A stretch of DNA of 64,000 nucleotides from Agrocybe praecox (lineage: Eukaryota > Basidiomycota > Agaricomycetes > Agaricales > Agrocybaceae): NCBI GenBank assembly GCA_964017145.1, contig OZ024852.1:683945-747944 (forward strand). The letters run 5' to 3'. Each line of letters starts with the position of its first letter. The first letter of the stretch is position 1. Made by a program: the position numbers and the translations under genes. Shown here piece by piece: positions 11,414 through 24,500 of the stretch. The notes under the pieces were generated by a model. It saw only the letters and a program-made list of their open reading frames with translations, was not told where the DNA came from and ran no database searches.

Positions 11414-12818
11414 TCAATCAATGTCTACAGAAATCTCGAATCCCGCCTTTGCGCGGCTGAGAAGCTTAAAACATAGGCCCAGCTGGCTCGTCACTGATTC
11501 TACAAGCCTCTGCCTATCAATGTCCTCCGAATAGTCCAACATGAGCACAATCAATACCCGAAGGTTGATCTCTTGAAGAGACGCGTAGCCAGGACCCGCC
11601 AGTAAACTATCAAACCGCTTCCACTGCGAAACGACCTCCGGGTGAAGCGTAGCTGCCGGAACATCTGCTTTGTGGCATTGGAATTCGATCTTCATAACCC
11701 GCAAGCGCACCATGGGAGCATTAACGTCCAAAAGAGAGTATACGCGCTCGAGGTCGGATGCTGCGGAGCTGTCATTGAGAAAGGGGATGTGTCTTTGGCA
11801 ATAGGAGAAAGAAGCGAGGTTGAGAATGTGACTGAGATTGAATGACAGTGGCGGTATTGCTACAAGACCTAATTGTTAGAGTCAGTTATTTTGTGCATTT
11901 TACTCTTGCCTCATCCCACTAACCATAATGCACCATTGATATAGACTCCAGTGTTTCCGCAGCTGCAGATATTATCCTCCAAGCCACACGCATCTGCTCT
12001 TGCCCATGACTGAGGGAATCGAACTCCGTTAAATGTTGGAATGGCCTGTTCGGCACCTTTTGCAGCTGCAGGCGCTGGTGAGAAGCGGTGCCATTATAAA
12101 AGACAGCCTCCAATATTGGATATGGTAATTCCTGTGCCGGGTGAGAAAAGTAGGATATTGGCTGGCCAAGAATGGAATGATGAAGACGAAGATACTGTAT
12201 GTGGGAGTTATTGAGCAGTGTGAGAGGGATATAGTGAATGTCGGATATCCAGAGGTAGCTCAGCTGAGGGGACTGCGCTAGAGCAGCAAGTGCGGCGCAG
12301 AACCTTGGGTCGATTTCATCCCATTTCGTCCCGCACGACGCTCTCGCGCTGCGAGACATGACGAGATTCACGTCCAGGTCCTTGATGCCGTAGTCCTCTC
12401 CATGCAACCCGTTGATTATGGCGACGAGGTTTTCGTCTCCTAGGAAATTCTTCAGGTCCTCCAAGTGCTTGGACGGACGCGAAAAGATCGATATTTCTGG
12501 CAAGGGTTTGAAAGAGATGGATACGCTCTCAACGTAACGCCCCACGCCTTCAAGGTTCAGTTCAGGAGGGGGAGAAATAATCTGCCTCAAAACCGCCAGA
12601 TGCTTGGGTCCAATTTTTGGCGAATAATTGGATATGCTGATGTGCTGGAATAATATTTGGAGTGCTCGGAGTCGGAAGGGTTTGGAGACGAAGAGGCAAC
12701 GCTGTATGGCCTTGACATATTGTTTCCTCGTTGGACCTCTGATCAAAGCATATCCTTTGAGAACGTCGAAAATTGCGTCGATTAACTCTGGAGGAAGAGA
12801 GTGATATGCGACGGCCAT
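11414..12818 (-). CDS. F-box-like protein, family A copy 2
   Basis: Exons 12818-11924 and 11868-11414 encode 449 residues, exactly the length of the copy at 2516-3918. The 55-bp intron (GTTAGT...CTAACAATTAG) interrupts the same position, directly after MVHYG, in phase 1. The F-box-like start is LPPELIDAIFDVLKG, and the region around LFVSKPFRLRALQILFQHI aligns with the first copy. The body is leucine-rich with no further domain. It lies opposite in orientation to copy 1, about 9 kb away, so the pair arose by dispersed or inverted duplication. The SCF role is inferred only. Confidence 0.82.
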
Positions 12819-15800
12819 TCACGTAGAGGTAGTTGTTGAAGAAAAAGTCAAGACTAAAGACGTGGAAGACTTGAAGAAAAAAACCCCTGTCATGTAAGTA
12901 GTAAACGACATTTCGGAAGGTTTAAGAGTTTATTAATGAAGACAATGCAATAGGTTAAAAATAAAGGCATAACCCATCCATGTGAACACATGTGATCACT
13001 GTAATTTGGACAAGTTACAAATCATTTGTACCCATTATAATGGGTTTCATGGGGCGACATTATAAGGCAGTTAAATTGGCGCGCTAGAGACACCTCAGGG
13101 GGTCGGAGGACGTGGTCCACGTTATGGTAAGCGCATTGGTGCAGCCGAACACGATAAGCGCCCAACACACCGTACAATTTTTAATATCTATATCTCAGAA
13201 TATCATGAACTTCCACCCAACTAAATTTCGGTTTACCAACATCCTAAAACCAGACCGCATTCCAAAAATTATTTATGGTGTCGATCTTTCTGCATATACT
13301 TAGGAAAACATGAACCTTAGTTTTTTGCCTCTCTGCGAAAAAACGTTCATCGGCGACAACCCCGCGGGGAAAGGGTCATATGGCAATTCTTGACAAATTA
13401 CAATGCTGTAAGTGCGTCAGGGAGTTTTCACCCCAAAATTACACCACGAACAAATGCTTACATGTCATTGAATTTTTAGGGCGCCTTAACCTAATACGAT
13501 AGACCCGTCCTGGAAATAAGCATTGATGGCTCAATCGATACGCTCCGCTATCCTGAAGTCGACTCAGTTAATGTCGCCAGGTGCGCGGTGACCTGCTGAC
13601 CTTTTCTGCTAGGTACGACATACATGGGAACGATTCATGTACGGTGCATGTCGTAAGTACATACTCGTAACGTCTCAGAAATTGTTCTTGGAGGTTGCTC
13701 CCTGAGTTCATTCAGATTCAGGTTCATTGTATGCATGCAAAATTACAATATAAAAATGGTCCTACCCCTAGACCAATACGGGAACGCATCTCTAAAATTG
13801 GGGCTCGCTTCTTTGTTGTCTTCTTCATCTTCGTCTTCTGTCGGACATAAGGACATTGACAATAACGTGGCTAACTCTTCATTTCGAATATCCATATTGG
13901 GTAGGTCACCTGCTCGATTTGGCTTGGATCGATCTGTTTGATGTGATACATGAATTGGAATAATAAGTAGCCTAAATGGAGGAGGGTACGGGGATTTGGG
14001 AATCGAGCGTTGTCGCGTGGCAAATGATGATTTTGAAAAGGTTCTTCAAGGTCGGCTTTTGCACGTGAATTTAAGTAATCAGCTTATGTTCAGATGCTCA
14101 GATCGAAGTAAATCACAAAAAGAGGATGGATACATGGCACTCGTGCTTTGGTCGGTCGCGTCGGTTCTTGAGCTGATGATATATTCGAGTGCATAGGGCG
14201 GTGTACGGACAGACTTGGGTCTAAGACTAGGTGGAGAACTCAGAAGACTCGGAGCTTACAGAAAAAACGAAGTTATTTCTATAAAAAATCTCAGGTACTG
14301 ATATAGTTTTGATAACGTTGCCAGCAGGACTGCGGTAGGGGCCCGCTCAGGTCTGGGTCTATACTAAACTCAAGTACTCATGTTTCACGCTGACAGTGTT
14401 TTTTCTATCAACAAACGTTGGTGGGCCTCCTGTGAATGAAAACCCAGGTCTTGGTAAAACACTGATAGCTTAACTGATAAGGCTTAAACCATGCTTTCTA
14501 TTGTCATCTGACGGTATCTGTCTAGACCAGATTCTTTAAAAGTTTGAGAAGTTTGAGTAAATGTGGAATTAAAACTGGATGGAATTATGTGCAGTGCCTA
14601 TCGATGGGATTGATGGCCCTAAGCTCTATTTCAAGAGACCGATTGCACCCGTCCCACGTTAACGAGGCTGCTCAGAAGTACCCCGCATTAGACCCCAAGC
14701 TCTCCCAAGCTCCTTCGAGGCAATCTATCATGCAGGTCTCGCCTAGTATCGCGTAGTTTTCTATAGGAAACTTCCGACTCCAAAAACCGGGGTGAGTAGT
14801 CAACACAAAGTCTTTAATTTATAATACGTTATGGAGAAAGATATTACACGCTTGTACTCTTGTGAGTTCTTAATTATGGGGCTAGTCATCTTATCTGATG
14901 CGGGGAGAGTCGGGCAGAGGAAGCGCATCATGAAATATGGCCAGTTATGGCATCCTTGGTTGATGGATAGCGCGAATATCTGAATGGAGATTATTTCACC
15001 CTTAACGAGCGCGCGAGTGTTTCCACGCCATGGACATCCTGCGCTCATTGGAGCGTTCTAGGACTTCTCCGGCCTGGAGATTATTACGAACATTTGTCAA
15101 GTATCTTATTGGTCTCTATTTTTCTTATTCAATCGTTAGCTATGCTGAGCGGGTTTACTGGTTTGTTTCAAGTGGTCAAGGTTTTTCAGCGCGTGGACTC
15201 TTGGTTTGAATTGAAGCTTCGCCGACCTGGAAAAAGCCGAAATCGGACATAGTAAACCGATCCGCATTTTTGGACGTATGAGGTCTTCAGTATCTGACCA
15301 GGTACTCGTAGGAGTTCTGTAAAGACATATATTATTGGCCTATAACCCTCACGTTACTGAGGAAACATGTGTAGTACTACATTCTAGACAGCGCTGGCTT
15401 TTGTCGGAAAGTTACAGTGATCGTCAATATTTGCCATGCGTCTTGGCCGCCTCATGCACGCGACTTTGTAGACTATTTTCTGCCGATTGCTCCACTTTTT
15501 TGGGACTTTTGAGAAGACGGCGGACAGGATCCAGCGCAGCATATCACCCTTAAAGTTATCTGATATTATTCAGCAGCAAAAAGACGCAATAACGTCCGTC
15601 TCCGATTACTCCTTTTCGATCAGTGAGCAACCACCGCACTCGTGCTTGGGTTAGGCCAACAGAATTTTCACTGAGTTGAGTCACCTGTGCGTATTTCTTC
15701 CTGCCAAGTGTTCGTCTGTGATGAAACAGAAGAACCAAGTGAAGGGACGTACCTGAGCTATGATGTATTCCCTACATTTCCAACTGCGAGATTTCCTTCA

Positions 15801-17589
15801 TTTGTAACGTGTTGAGATCTTTTGACCGCCTTTCGCTTTTTATTGACTCTTGCACTCTCATAGAATGAGAGACCTCGTAATTTATCTGCATCATAGGATA
15901 TTAATTTCTCCTTTAAAACTTTGTTAAAACGCACGGAGAATGCTTCCTAGTCAGAAACTTTTGGACGTTAGTTCGATCATCAAGGAGATGTAGTCGGATG
16001 TAGTTTGCTGGTTCGAAACGATTTCAAGGTTTTTGAGATCTGGCGAGTGTCTTCCTAAGTATGTAGTTCAATTTGAAAGCGGCTGTATTTTCTATGTTAT
16101 GATCCTTCCTCACTAGAGGTACAAAGGCAATACCGTAGACTCGGAATATCACTGTCCGAGAGTAACATAATTCCCAACAGAAGAAAACATCACTAAACTA
16201 TCATAGATTAAGGCAGTAACCAAGCACAGAGTCGCAGCTCGTACTATGGTAATAAAAAGAGAGCCGAATTGACTAGACAACTCATCCACCGAAGGTAATG
16301 AAAATAGGGAAAATCTGTGATCCTTAGTTACATTTTTGTGACCCTTCCTGAGTTCGTTGTCTTCAAATTTCTACTTCCCTCTTATTAGCTATGGCACGAC
16401 CACTGTCTCTCCTGATTGTTCCCCTTTGCGACTAACTTTTTTTGTTCTTCGTCAAAACGCCGCAACGCGTCGTCTGGCTTGTTTCGCGACAGTCACATGT
16501 CTCTACTTACAATCAAGTCGTTGATTCGGCATCCGGCAACCCGGCCGGCATATTAGCACGCCACACTAGAGCGTTTTCTCCACCGCAGGTTCGTTCGTGC
16601 ACCGAACGTCCACTCATCAAATGATTTACGGCCAAATTTATGATTTAATTTAATTCAATAATTCTCGTGAGCTGCGACCTCTATAAATATCTAAAATGCA
16701 TTCTCTTCCTATGAAGTGAGGGCTTCTGCCGGTTCTTCCCCGACTTCTCTCTAGGGCATCTCGAAGTGAGAGCCATACGCTCGAGATCGGAGTAGAGCGA
16801 CACTAAAAATTTTAATTCCTACTAATGCGAGTAAAGGTGTAGCGTGTGTGCACTGTAAAGCCAAGAAAAATAGATCAATTATGTACCTGCATATTTGCAA
16901 TACTAGTAAGGTTATACTTTGAGGGAGCTAGCGTAGGCGTACCTGAAATACTCACAGAAGCTCAGCAATGTCGCATATGACGTTGCAGCCTCGTTTCTCA
17001 GAAGGTTGGTCCTTTTAGATTAACAGGTAGACGTACAACATAGACAAACTAACATTCCCGCTCACGGTTCTTGAAGAAAAAGGAACCCACTTCCATTAAT
17101 GTTGGAGGGATCCTCTGCTTCATCAAGCCAATAAAATAATGTATTATCTACATGGAATATATATGGCGTCTCCATAATTTCTTTGGCCTTCAAGCAGTGC
17201 AAATCGAAGAAAAATCTATTTGGAAGAAAAGGACGATCGGTCCGATATACTTCCGCCCTCTGGTTCATTTGCCACTAGTAAGGCCCAATTTTCTCCGCCA
17301 TGCAGTGAGAGTATTAGTTGAGCTTGTACAGGTATTTGACGGGATTACATGCAATAGTTGTAAATACATGACTTGTACGACATGGTACGCATGGGCTTCT
17401 AATCGATTATAGGCTAAAAATAGAATTACGGGATTACCCTCTTTGGAGCGTCATAGCTCATATTTTTCTACATTTACAGTCGAATTGAGGGCAGTCGTTG
17501 GATATATATTGAGGTTTTGCGGATTTATACACAGCAGTCTATTTTAATGGCGGCCATATGTTATTTCTGTCTGTGCCCGTACTCGTACT

Positions 17590-17835
17590 CACGGAGTTCC
17601 CGCGAAAGCTTGTAATTACAGTCCTCGGGTGGGATCGCAACAGGGGAATCACCAGGCAGATCGGTAGGCTGCCATGAGCATTAAAATATTAACGGCTCAC
17701 CACAGTAGCTATACACTTATAGAAGGCCAGGATCGCGGGAAGGGTTGTGAGAATTTGGTGCCTCGGGTACAAGCTCGGGGAAAGGTATCCTCCCGCCGGG
17801 TTGGCGAGCTCCCACATTTGTATCTATGAGAACGT
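17590..17835 (-). other. GC-rich coding-like island, possible gene remnant
   Basis: Inside AT-rich sequence, the minus strand has a GC-rich stretch that is open in several frames. One frame reads MWELANPAGGYLSPSLYP, and a second piece just left of it reads PTDLPGDSPVAIPPEDCNYK and continues to a stop. A splice-like boundary (GTGTAT...GGCAG) lies between them, but the phases do not give one clean product. It may be a decayed exon pair or chance. No family was recognised. Confidence 0.2.
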
Positions 17836-20476
17836 CCACGTTACAGTGCCTGTATGTTTTATTCTTCTTTTCTGTATGCGCGGTGAGGATATGACATAGT
17901 GTGGAGACACCGTTGGCATCCTTCCTCGGCTTAGGCGAACCAAGTCGAGTCCTTTTTAACGACGACCAATTATGGATGCTGCGAACCAGTTGTTATCAGA
18001 ATAGAATAGTCATAGTTATAGAAGATTATACCATCATCCCGCTGGGCATCATATCATTCTGCTGTATCTTTGCTCGAGAATGGGTAAATCTTCGTGGTTA
18101 AATATTATTTGTGGCGCAGAGCGTGAGTGACGGAGTTCGCATGAGATATCATCTCGTCGAGCGGCGCAGAGTCTATGACTATTCTATGTATCGCAATCGA
18201 TTACAGTCATTACTAGTAACACTTACAAAGAGAAACTCCCAGCATAAAAGCACCGCTAAACCGTGTAGTAATTAACGACCGCCAAACCGTCGGCGGCTAT
18301 GTTTATACCGACTCTCGGCAGAGACGTTATATTTAGGCGCCGATGAACCTGCTTCTATTTTTAGCTCGTGCCAATGAAAATGATCCATGGGCGGGGGGCG
18401 CAGAGTTAAAAAGCAACCATCCATCAGGGATCGTTTTTCGTATGACCCACTTCTCGGAGATCAATCTTTCAGGGTAGTATTGTATGTTTGTGTGTAAGTA
18501 TAGCAGACATGAAAGGTAAATCAAGGGATGGATGGATGTATAACGGGCGTGTACTGTATGCACTATGTCTCCCCTCCCGACCCGACGAGTTGACTTGGCG
18601 TCAATGATCTCCTTGAAAGTTGCTCCTCAAGTTGATGCTGTGAGTGATGCGTGTTTCTGCTGATTATGATTATAATCATGGTCGCGGTGCGCGACGCATG
18701 CTTGCTTAGCTTTCAGCGCTCTTGAGCTGTTACACGGCTGATCTACATGTGTATACATACACCGAGGGAAAGAGTCTTTTCTGTTAGCCGAATAAAACGT
18801 CTGCTTAGACCGTAGCGGCCTCAAGTTCGAACTGCAGATCATCCCTCAGACGAACGCTACGGCCAGCACGGAGAAACGTAAATACCTACCTCCGGGGTTG
18901 ATGTGTTTGTTTTTTGCGTTACTCTGAGTGATTTCACTTTCCGCTCATTCAGTGTAATCATTCAAATTTGGGGACGGTGGGTTTGATGCTCTCTACATAT
19001 ACATACTTTTTGGAGCTTAAAGTAAATATGGAACGGACTCTCGCACTTCACGTATGTGCTATATTTAGCGCATGATCTTGAAGTACGAGTGAATGTGCAT
19101 ACTATAAAAACGGGAACTCTGGCATTATGTCTCGTAGGATGTCGTCGTTATCTTTTAGCACTATGCCTATTACTACTATACACCTCACACACACACATCA
19201 ATAGGGAACAAATCCGAGTTGGGCCAATTTAGTACACACCGTTGGCAACGCATGTACACGCTCTCAGGGCCTCAGGCACTTCCGAATCCGAGAGGAGAGA
19301 GCGGGTATAGGGGGTGGTTCATTTCCAGACTTCAATTTCCGATCTACAAACGCCCAGTATACTACTATCTATGCACTATACCGGCCTCCATCCCATCCCA
19401 TGCAACACGGCCGCGGTGTATGGACGTTACAGGTCCGCGCACGCGTAGTAGGTATGTCTACAAACATTCCATTTTGTTCGGGGTACGGAACCAAGATTAT
19501 TATACATGACTATGATGGTAATTATATCTATTTGTGTCGTAGGTATGTACAGTGTACATAATCTCGGCGTCTGCCCAGAGGAAGAGGAGCGCTGTATGTT
19601 ACTTATACGATGGCTTGGACAGCTGAAGGGCGCATCCGACGTCTGTACGTGAGGTTTAAGCCTGAATGAGGATGTCATTTCACTGGTTTGGGGAGTACGT
19701 GATAATTTTCTCGTGGACCGCCGGCTGGGAAATTTAGACGGGGAGGTGTAATTGGGGCCTTGTAATGGTAGTAATAGGCATAATCACGTACGACGCCCGT
19801 CCGTCTGCCTGTCCGTCTGTCCGTCCAACCGTTCGGTCTTTCAACGAGCTTTAGGATTAGAATAAAATATATAAATCTAGCATCAAGATATCATACCATC
19901 ATGCATCAGACAGGCCGCAACATCAAAGACCGTCAAGCACCAAGCACATCAAAACGCGAGGCTGGCAAGGCATGCACGGTACGCCCGCTTGCATAGCCGG
20001 AACGAGCTTGACGTACGAGCGCGTTGCGTGACGAACGCCGGCATGGGTGTTTGTGTGTTGTTTGTTTGCTTGTTTTGGATTTGGAGTATGTATGTATGTA
20101 GGTAAGTGAGTAATGTTACTACATACACAGCTAATTATTACGATGACTGTGTAACACCACAGTGCGTACTACGTAGTAACCTGCTCAGTCGAGTAGTATT
20201 AGATAGAGAGATATGGATACATGCAGATGATATTAACATTAAATTAAGCGTTCAAGCTTTCACTGGGAGGTCCCGGACGTGGGTTGCATAGTTGCGCGTG
20301 TGGTTGCTTCCGGTAGTACATACATAACACCGCGGGGAGTGGATTTCGAAACGCGTTCGGAGGGAGAGACAGGATGATTGGATATTATTATTATTATATG
20401 TAGCGCTCCGAGTTGACTCGGAATCGGAGTCGACGGAACTCGCCTCACCATGTTGTCATTGGTAATAGAGATGGAG

Positions 20477-20503
20477 AGATGGGGATGGGGATGGGGATGG
20501 GGG
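20477..20503. repeat. GGGGAT tandem repeat, G-quadruplex-like
   Basis: Four consecutive G4 runs separated by AT (GGGGAT repeated, ending GGGGG) lie about 1 kb upstream of the heat shock factor start. Such spacing fits the G-quadruplex consensus. A functional role is only a possibility. Confidence 0.7.
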
Positions 20504-20974
20504 ACGGTGGTGTTAAAACCAACGAGCGCGATGACTTGTTGATGGTGGTGGTGGTGGTTGGGACCCACCCGGTGTTGGCCTTGATGCATTTTGTCTGATG
20601 CGTGGTGATGATGGCGTGAATGAAAGTGAAAGTGAAAGTCATGGTCGAAGCTCAAGTTTTGCCGCAGCCTCCAGCCTGTGTGTCCGGGCCTTGGACTAGG
20701 TTTCGAGAGGATATGTTATATACATATACGTATAGTACTTTAGTGATACTCGGTAAATTCAAATTAATTAATTATTGAATTTGTGTTTATGATATTGCGG
20801 ACTCGACTCGACTCGACTCTACTTGGAGGAGGAAGAGACGGAGGAAAGGAACTGCGAATACATAGCTTAATATCTTAATATCTTATCAATTTTCGGATTT
20901 TTAGTGGGTCCATAGGTATATGTACTCAAGTAACCTTCATTGACGACGTCGCGATCATCATCATCATCATCATT

Positions 20975-21035
20975 AAAGTCAAGGTCACCGGTCAAGCTTT
21001 CAATTTCAAGCGTCAAGCTTGCTGGTCAAGCTGGG
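20975..21035. promoter_or_regulatory. Cluster of TCAAGCT elements upstream of HSF
   Basis: Within about 60 bp the element GTCAAGCT occurs three times (GGTCAAGCTTT, CGTCAAGCTTG, TGGTCAAGCTG), with related AAGTCAAGGTCA and TTTCAAGCG alongside. It lies about 530 bp upstream of the heat shock factor ATG. It could be a repeated protein-binding site or a local slippage repeat; no known fungal motif is assigned. Confidence 0.35.
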
Positions 21036-21413
21036 CAGGACTCGAAGAGTTAACACGGACAGGTTGTTCTTGTCAATGTTCAACCTCGGACTGGTCTGGA
21101 GCAGCGTCAATCGTCGTCGTTGAGGTTATCATGGCTATTTTTACCTGTACGCCGTTTTCTGGCGGCGCAGGTTTTTTCCCTCGTCGACGCGATAACGGTG
21201 GTAATGTGGTATTGTTGTATGATAGTAATAGTGCTGTACACACGTACGTCGAAGAGCCATGGCATGCCAGAGAAACACGAAGAGACCACACCACAGCACT
21301 TGAAATTAAGACGCACATGTGTCATTTCACGTACTGCAGTAATATTTATGGATGGCGCCCGTATAGATAAGACGGGCCGAGTAGCGGGGATTGAAAAAGC
21401 GGGATGAAGCGAC

Positions 21414-21437
21414 CTGGTTCGTTTTGTCATGAACCAG
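21414..21437. promoter_or_regulatory. Inverted repeat 120 bp upstream of HSF start
   Basis: Arms CTGGTTC and GAACCAG are separated by 10 bases. The TTC/GAA units recall the building blocks of heat shock elements, although the spacing is not canonical (nTTCnnGAAn). Position in the proximal promoter makes autoregulation conceivable, but this is speculation. Confidence 0.3.
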
Positions 21438-21559
21438 TGATCTGAGATCGGGTATTAGGTGAGTAAAAAAAGAGCTCGCATTCTGTTTCTTACGAGGATC
21501 CTCTTGGATGGCGCACAGGTAAAAACCAGCCCACACTCCCCTCTCTCTTTTCCCTCCCA

Positions 21560-24500
21560 ATGGACGCTTACACCGACTACCCTCACCGCCAATGGCTGCC
21601 CCCTTCCTTCCCCCCAGAATACAACCAGTACCCCCAAAACTCCCTCTCCCTCAATCTCTCAGGCCTCTCAGTCGCGTCCCCCACAAACCTCTCCCCAATA
21701 AACCCCCCAAATCCTGCTCCAGTCAGCCCTTCATACCCAAACCACCACCACATCCACCACATACCCCTCCAGCTCTCGTATGATAATCAGAATCCAGCAC
21801 ACTACGACGAACCCACCTCGGCAGCATATGATACCCGGCGTACTCCTGCTCCTTCCAGGTCTTCTTCTTCAGGCAACTCTCCAGGCTCACAACTCCCCAG
21901 GAAACGTTCCCCATCAACATCCAACTCCGCTGGACCAGCACCAGTGCCAGGGGCTTCCGGAACTCTAAGCATCAACGTCAACGTAAGCAGCAACAGCAAT
22001 GGCAACAACTCCGCTCTCCCAGAGGAGAGCATGTACGACGACGAGTCCCGCGATGCTGCCATGGAGCTCGTCTCTGCATCATCATACGATGACCTCGAGG
22101 TCCGTACCGCATATGGCGGCCCAATGAGCGCTGGCGCCGGAGGAGGTGCGGGAAGCGGCGGTGGCGCTAGTCCTATCGACGGTAGTGGGAGCACAAGCGG
22201 TGCCGAAGACTCGTTTGGTGTCATGGGAGGCGTCGGTGGGTCGATGAACATCCTTGGAAAGCCTCTTGCCACCAACAACTTTGTCACAAAGCTTTATCAG
22301 TGAGTCTCTTCTTTTCCTTCTTCTGCCCTTTTGCTGCGCCACTGTCTCTTTTACTTTCTTTTTCTCTCTTGCCGCTCGATGCATCGTTCTCCATGATCTT
22401 TTCCTTTGTTGTAGGGCTTCATTCGTCTTGGTCCTATAAAAATACACCACCACGATCGACATGCCCCTTGCAGCCATTTCAGCCTTTTTTGAATCCGCGT
22501 ATCCTCACGTCATGGTCCTTGGGCCACCTCCTGTGTGTCCTATTCCGGCGGACGGAAGCAATTTGATTTGGTTACCCCAGATGTCGATTCCCCAAACTGG
22601 CCCCACAAGCCTCGTGGTACTGCGTACCTCGAGTCCCTCCAGCATGGCTGCATATATGCGCCACCATGGTCATCCAGGTTACGCAGAGAGCCGCATGTAT
22701 GCGTTCGAAAGACAACCCAAAGATCATTTTTCGACCTCTTGCATGGCGCAGGCGGAGCAGATCAATGTCGATGTCGAAACTCGGGAAAGGAAGATGAAAG
22801 GAAACAGAAAGCTAGCGCATATATGCTCCCTCGGTTCGACACACTTTGGTTTCCATCCATTCTCGTCTCTACCCTTTACTCCTGGTTACGTCAACGAGGA
22901 GCAGTACCGTACAGGATACCCGCATATATGCGCTCGAAAGTCATCCTATGGCCATTTTGCAACGTGCAGAGCGATGTCGACCCTCGGGAAGAATTAATGA
23001 ACATGGAAACGAAGAGGGAGGGAAATGTGCCAGAGAGTATAACGCCGCACATATATATGCATGCGCTCTCTTTAAAAAACAAAGTTGATTCGACACGCAT
23101 TTGGTTTTTCCCGTCTTTATTCCCTCTTGGTCAGGCGTCAGGCGTCACTCGTTGAAGCATGGGCCGGCCTTTTTTCCTCCATACACCAACCACCGTCTAG
23201 CGATGTATTTCATCCGAGCACGAGTAGTCCGAATCCCTTGGTGCAAGTTTTCCTTGCTTTCGGTACCTTTTTCCTCGAAGCGGTCCGGGTGGAAATCAAC
23301 AAAAGCCTATTTCCCCGTGTCTGGGGATGGATGATTTCATCCCTTCGTTCGGACCCTTTTCCATGTTCCTTCTTTGTGGATGGGTTTGGATGCGTCGTTG
23401 TCACGGCAGGCCTAAGTCCCAATTATGGACTATCACGGCTTGGTCTCCACAGCAGCCCATGGGACGTAGGAGGACGATGGATAACGGGAAAGGCGTCAAA
23501 TATCTGAGGTATCAGCGTCAACTGTTCGTTAATCCGTCGTCGTGGAAGCGCAAGGCAGAAAGATCGACAAAAGGAAGGAGAAGAAATTTGGACACTCACG
23601 TCATGTCGAGCGAGCTTTTATTAATTTCCTCTCCCCCGCAATAACGAATGAATGAATGAATACGGGGTCGAAAACAGCTGAAACACTTTGGATTTTTTTC
23701 TCTCTCCCCCTTTGGCTCCCTTTTCAATCTATCACGATTTTAGCGGGCCCATACTCCACATGTCTTTCCCTGTCAATCTTTTCAGATCCTCTCTCTCTGT
23801 GTCTCCCTTGTGCTCTTCGCTCCCACTTCCGTCTCGCTAGGCTCTCCGACAGACAGTATTGGCGTGAAAAAGATTGCCATCGCTCGCTAATATATACGTG
23901 TGCATGCGTACATGGGGATCCGTCAGTCTCATGACGCCTATCTGGATGAAGAAAACCATCTGTTTTCGGAAAATATTCTTTGGCTAGAATAATTTAGGCC
24001 AAACACACACCCCTCTCGCTCTCTCGCCATACCTCCTTCGTCCTGTTATGGTTTTCGCCCTCGTTCTGTATATGGTTTCCATGGCGATAAATGGACAGAT
24101 GCAGATGCAGATGGGCTAGCGAGCGAGCGTGGCGTTAAAAGCCGGATAATGCATTATGCGAGGTTGCCTGCCCAGTGCCTGCCTGAGACGGAATGGATGG
24201 CCACGACATAGTCCATGATCCACGACATCTGGGAGCGAGCGATTGCACCTCTGCAAGGGTCTTTCCCCCCCTACGTGCTTTACTTCTTCCTATATATGTC
24301 GACGCCGCCCATACATTTAGAAATAACACTGTGCACGGAAAAAGGTCCGAGAGGGGCAGGGGATGGATATGGACGGACGGATGGACATGTCAATCTTTTT
24401 TATCATTATGGCGGCTTGGCCACGCTCCGTTTAGTGTGCTTGTTCGGTCCATGAGACTCGCGCTAGTGTGCTTTATAGGCTGGCGGCGCTAGGATAAATG

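Larger units (their letters stand above)
12819..21559. other. 8.7-kb gene-poor region upstream of HSF
   Basis: No gene could be supported here. Open stretches are short and lack domain content or splice structure. Base composition changes near 18.3 kb, from AT-rich to a more GC-rich, microsatellite-rich part (GTGG, GGGGAT, GACTC and ATC repeats) that runs up to the heat shock factor start. The right-hand 3 kb may be an extended promoter or unannotated 5' leader of that gene. Confidence 0.5.

Noticed and set aside
16000..16030. GGTTCGAAAC as a tRNA T-loop
   Set aside because: No matching A box, acceptor stem or anticodon arm could be found at the right distance.
22461..23155. Overlapping 178- and 206-codon open frames inside the HSF intron
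   Set aside because: They overlap in two frames, have no recognisable features, and lie entirely inside an intron defined by invariant flanking exons. A nested gene is not excluded but is not supported.
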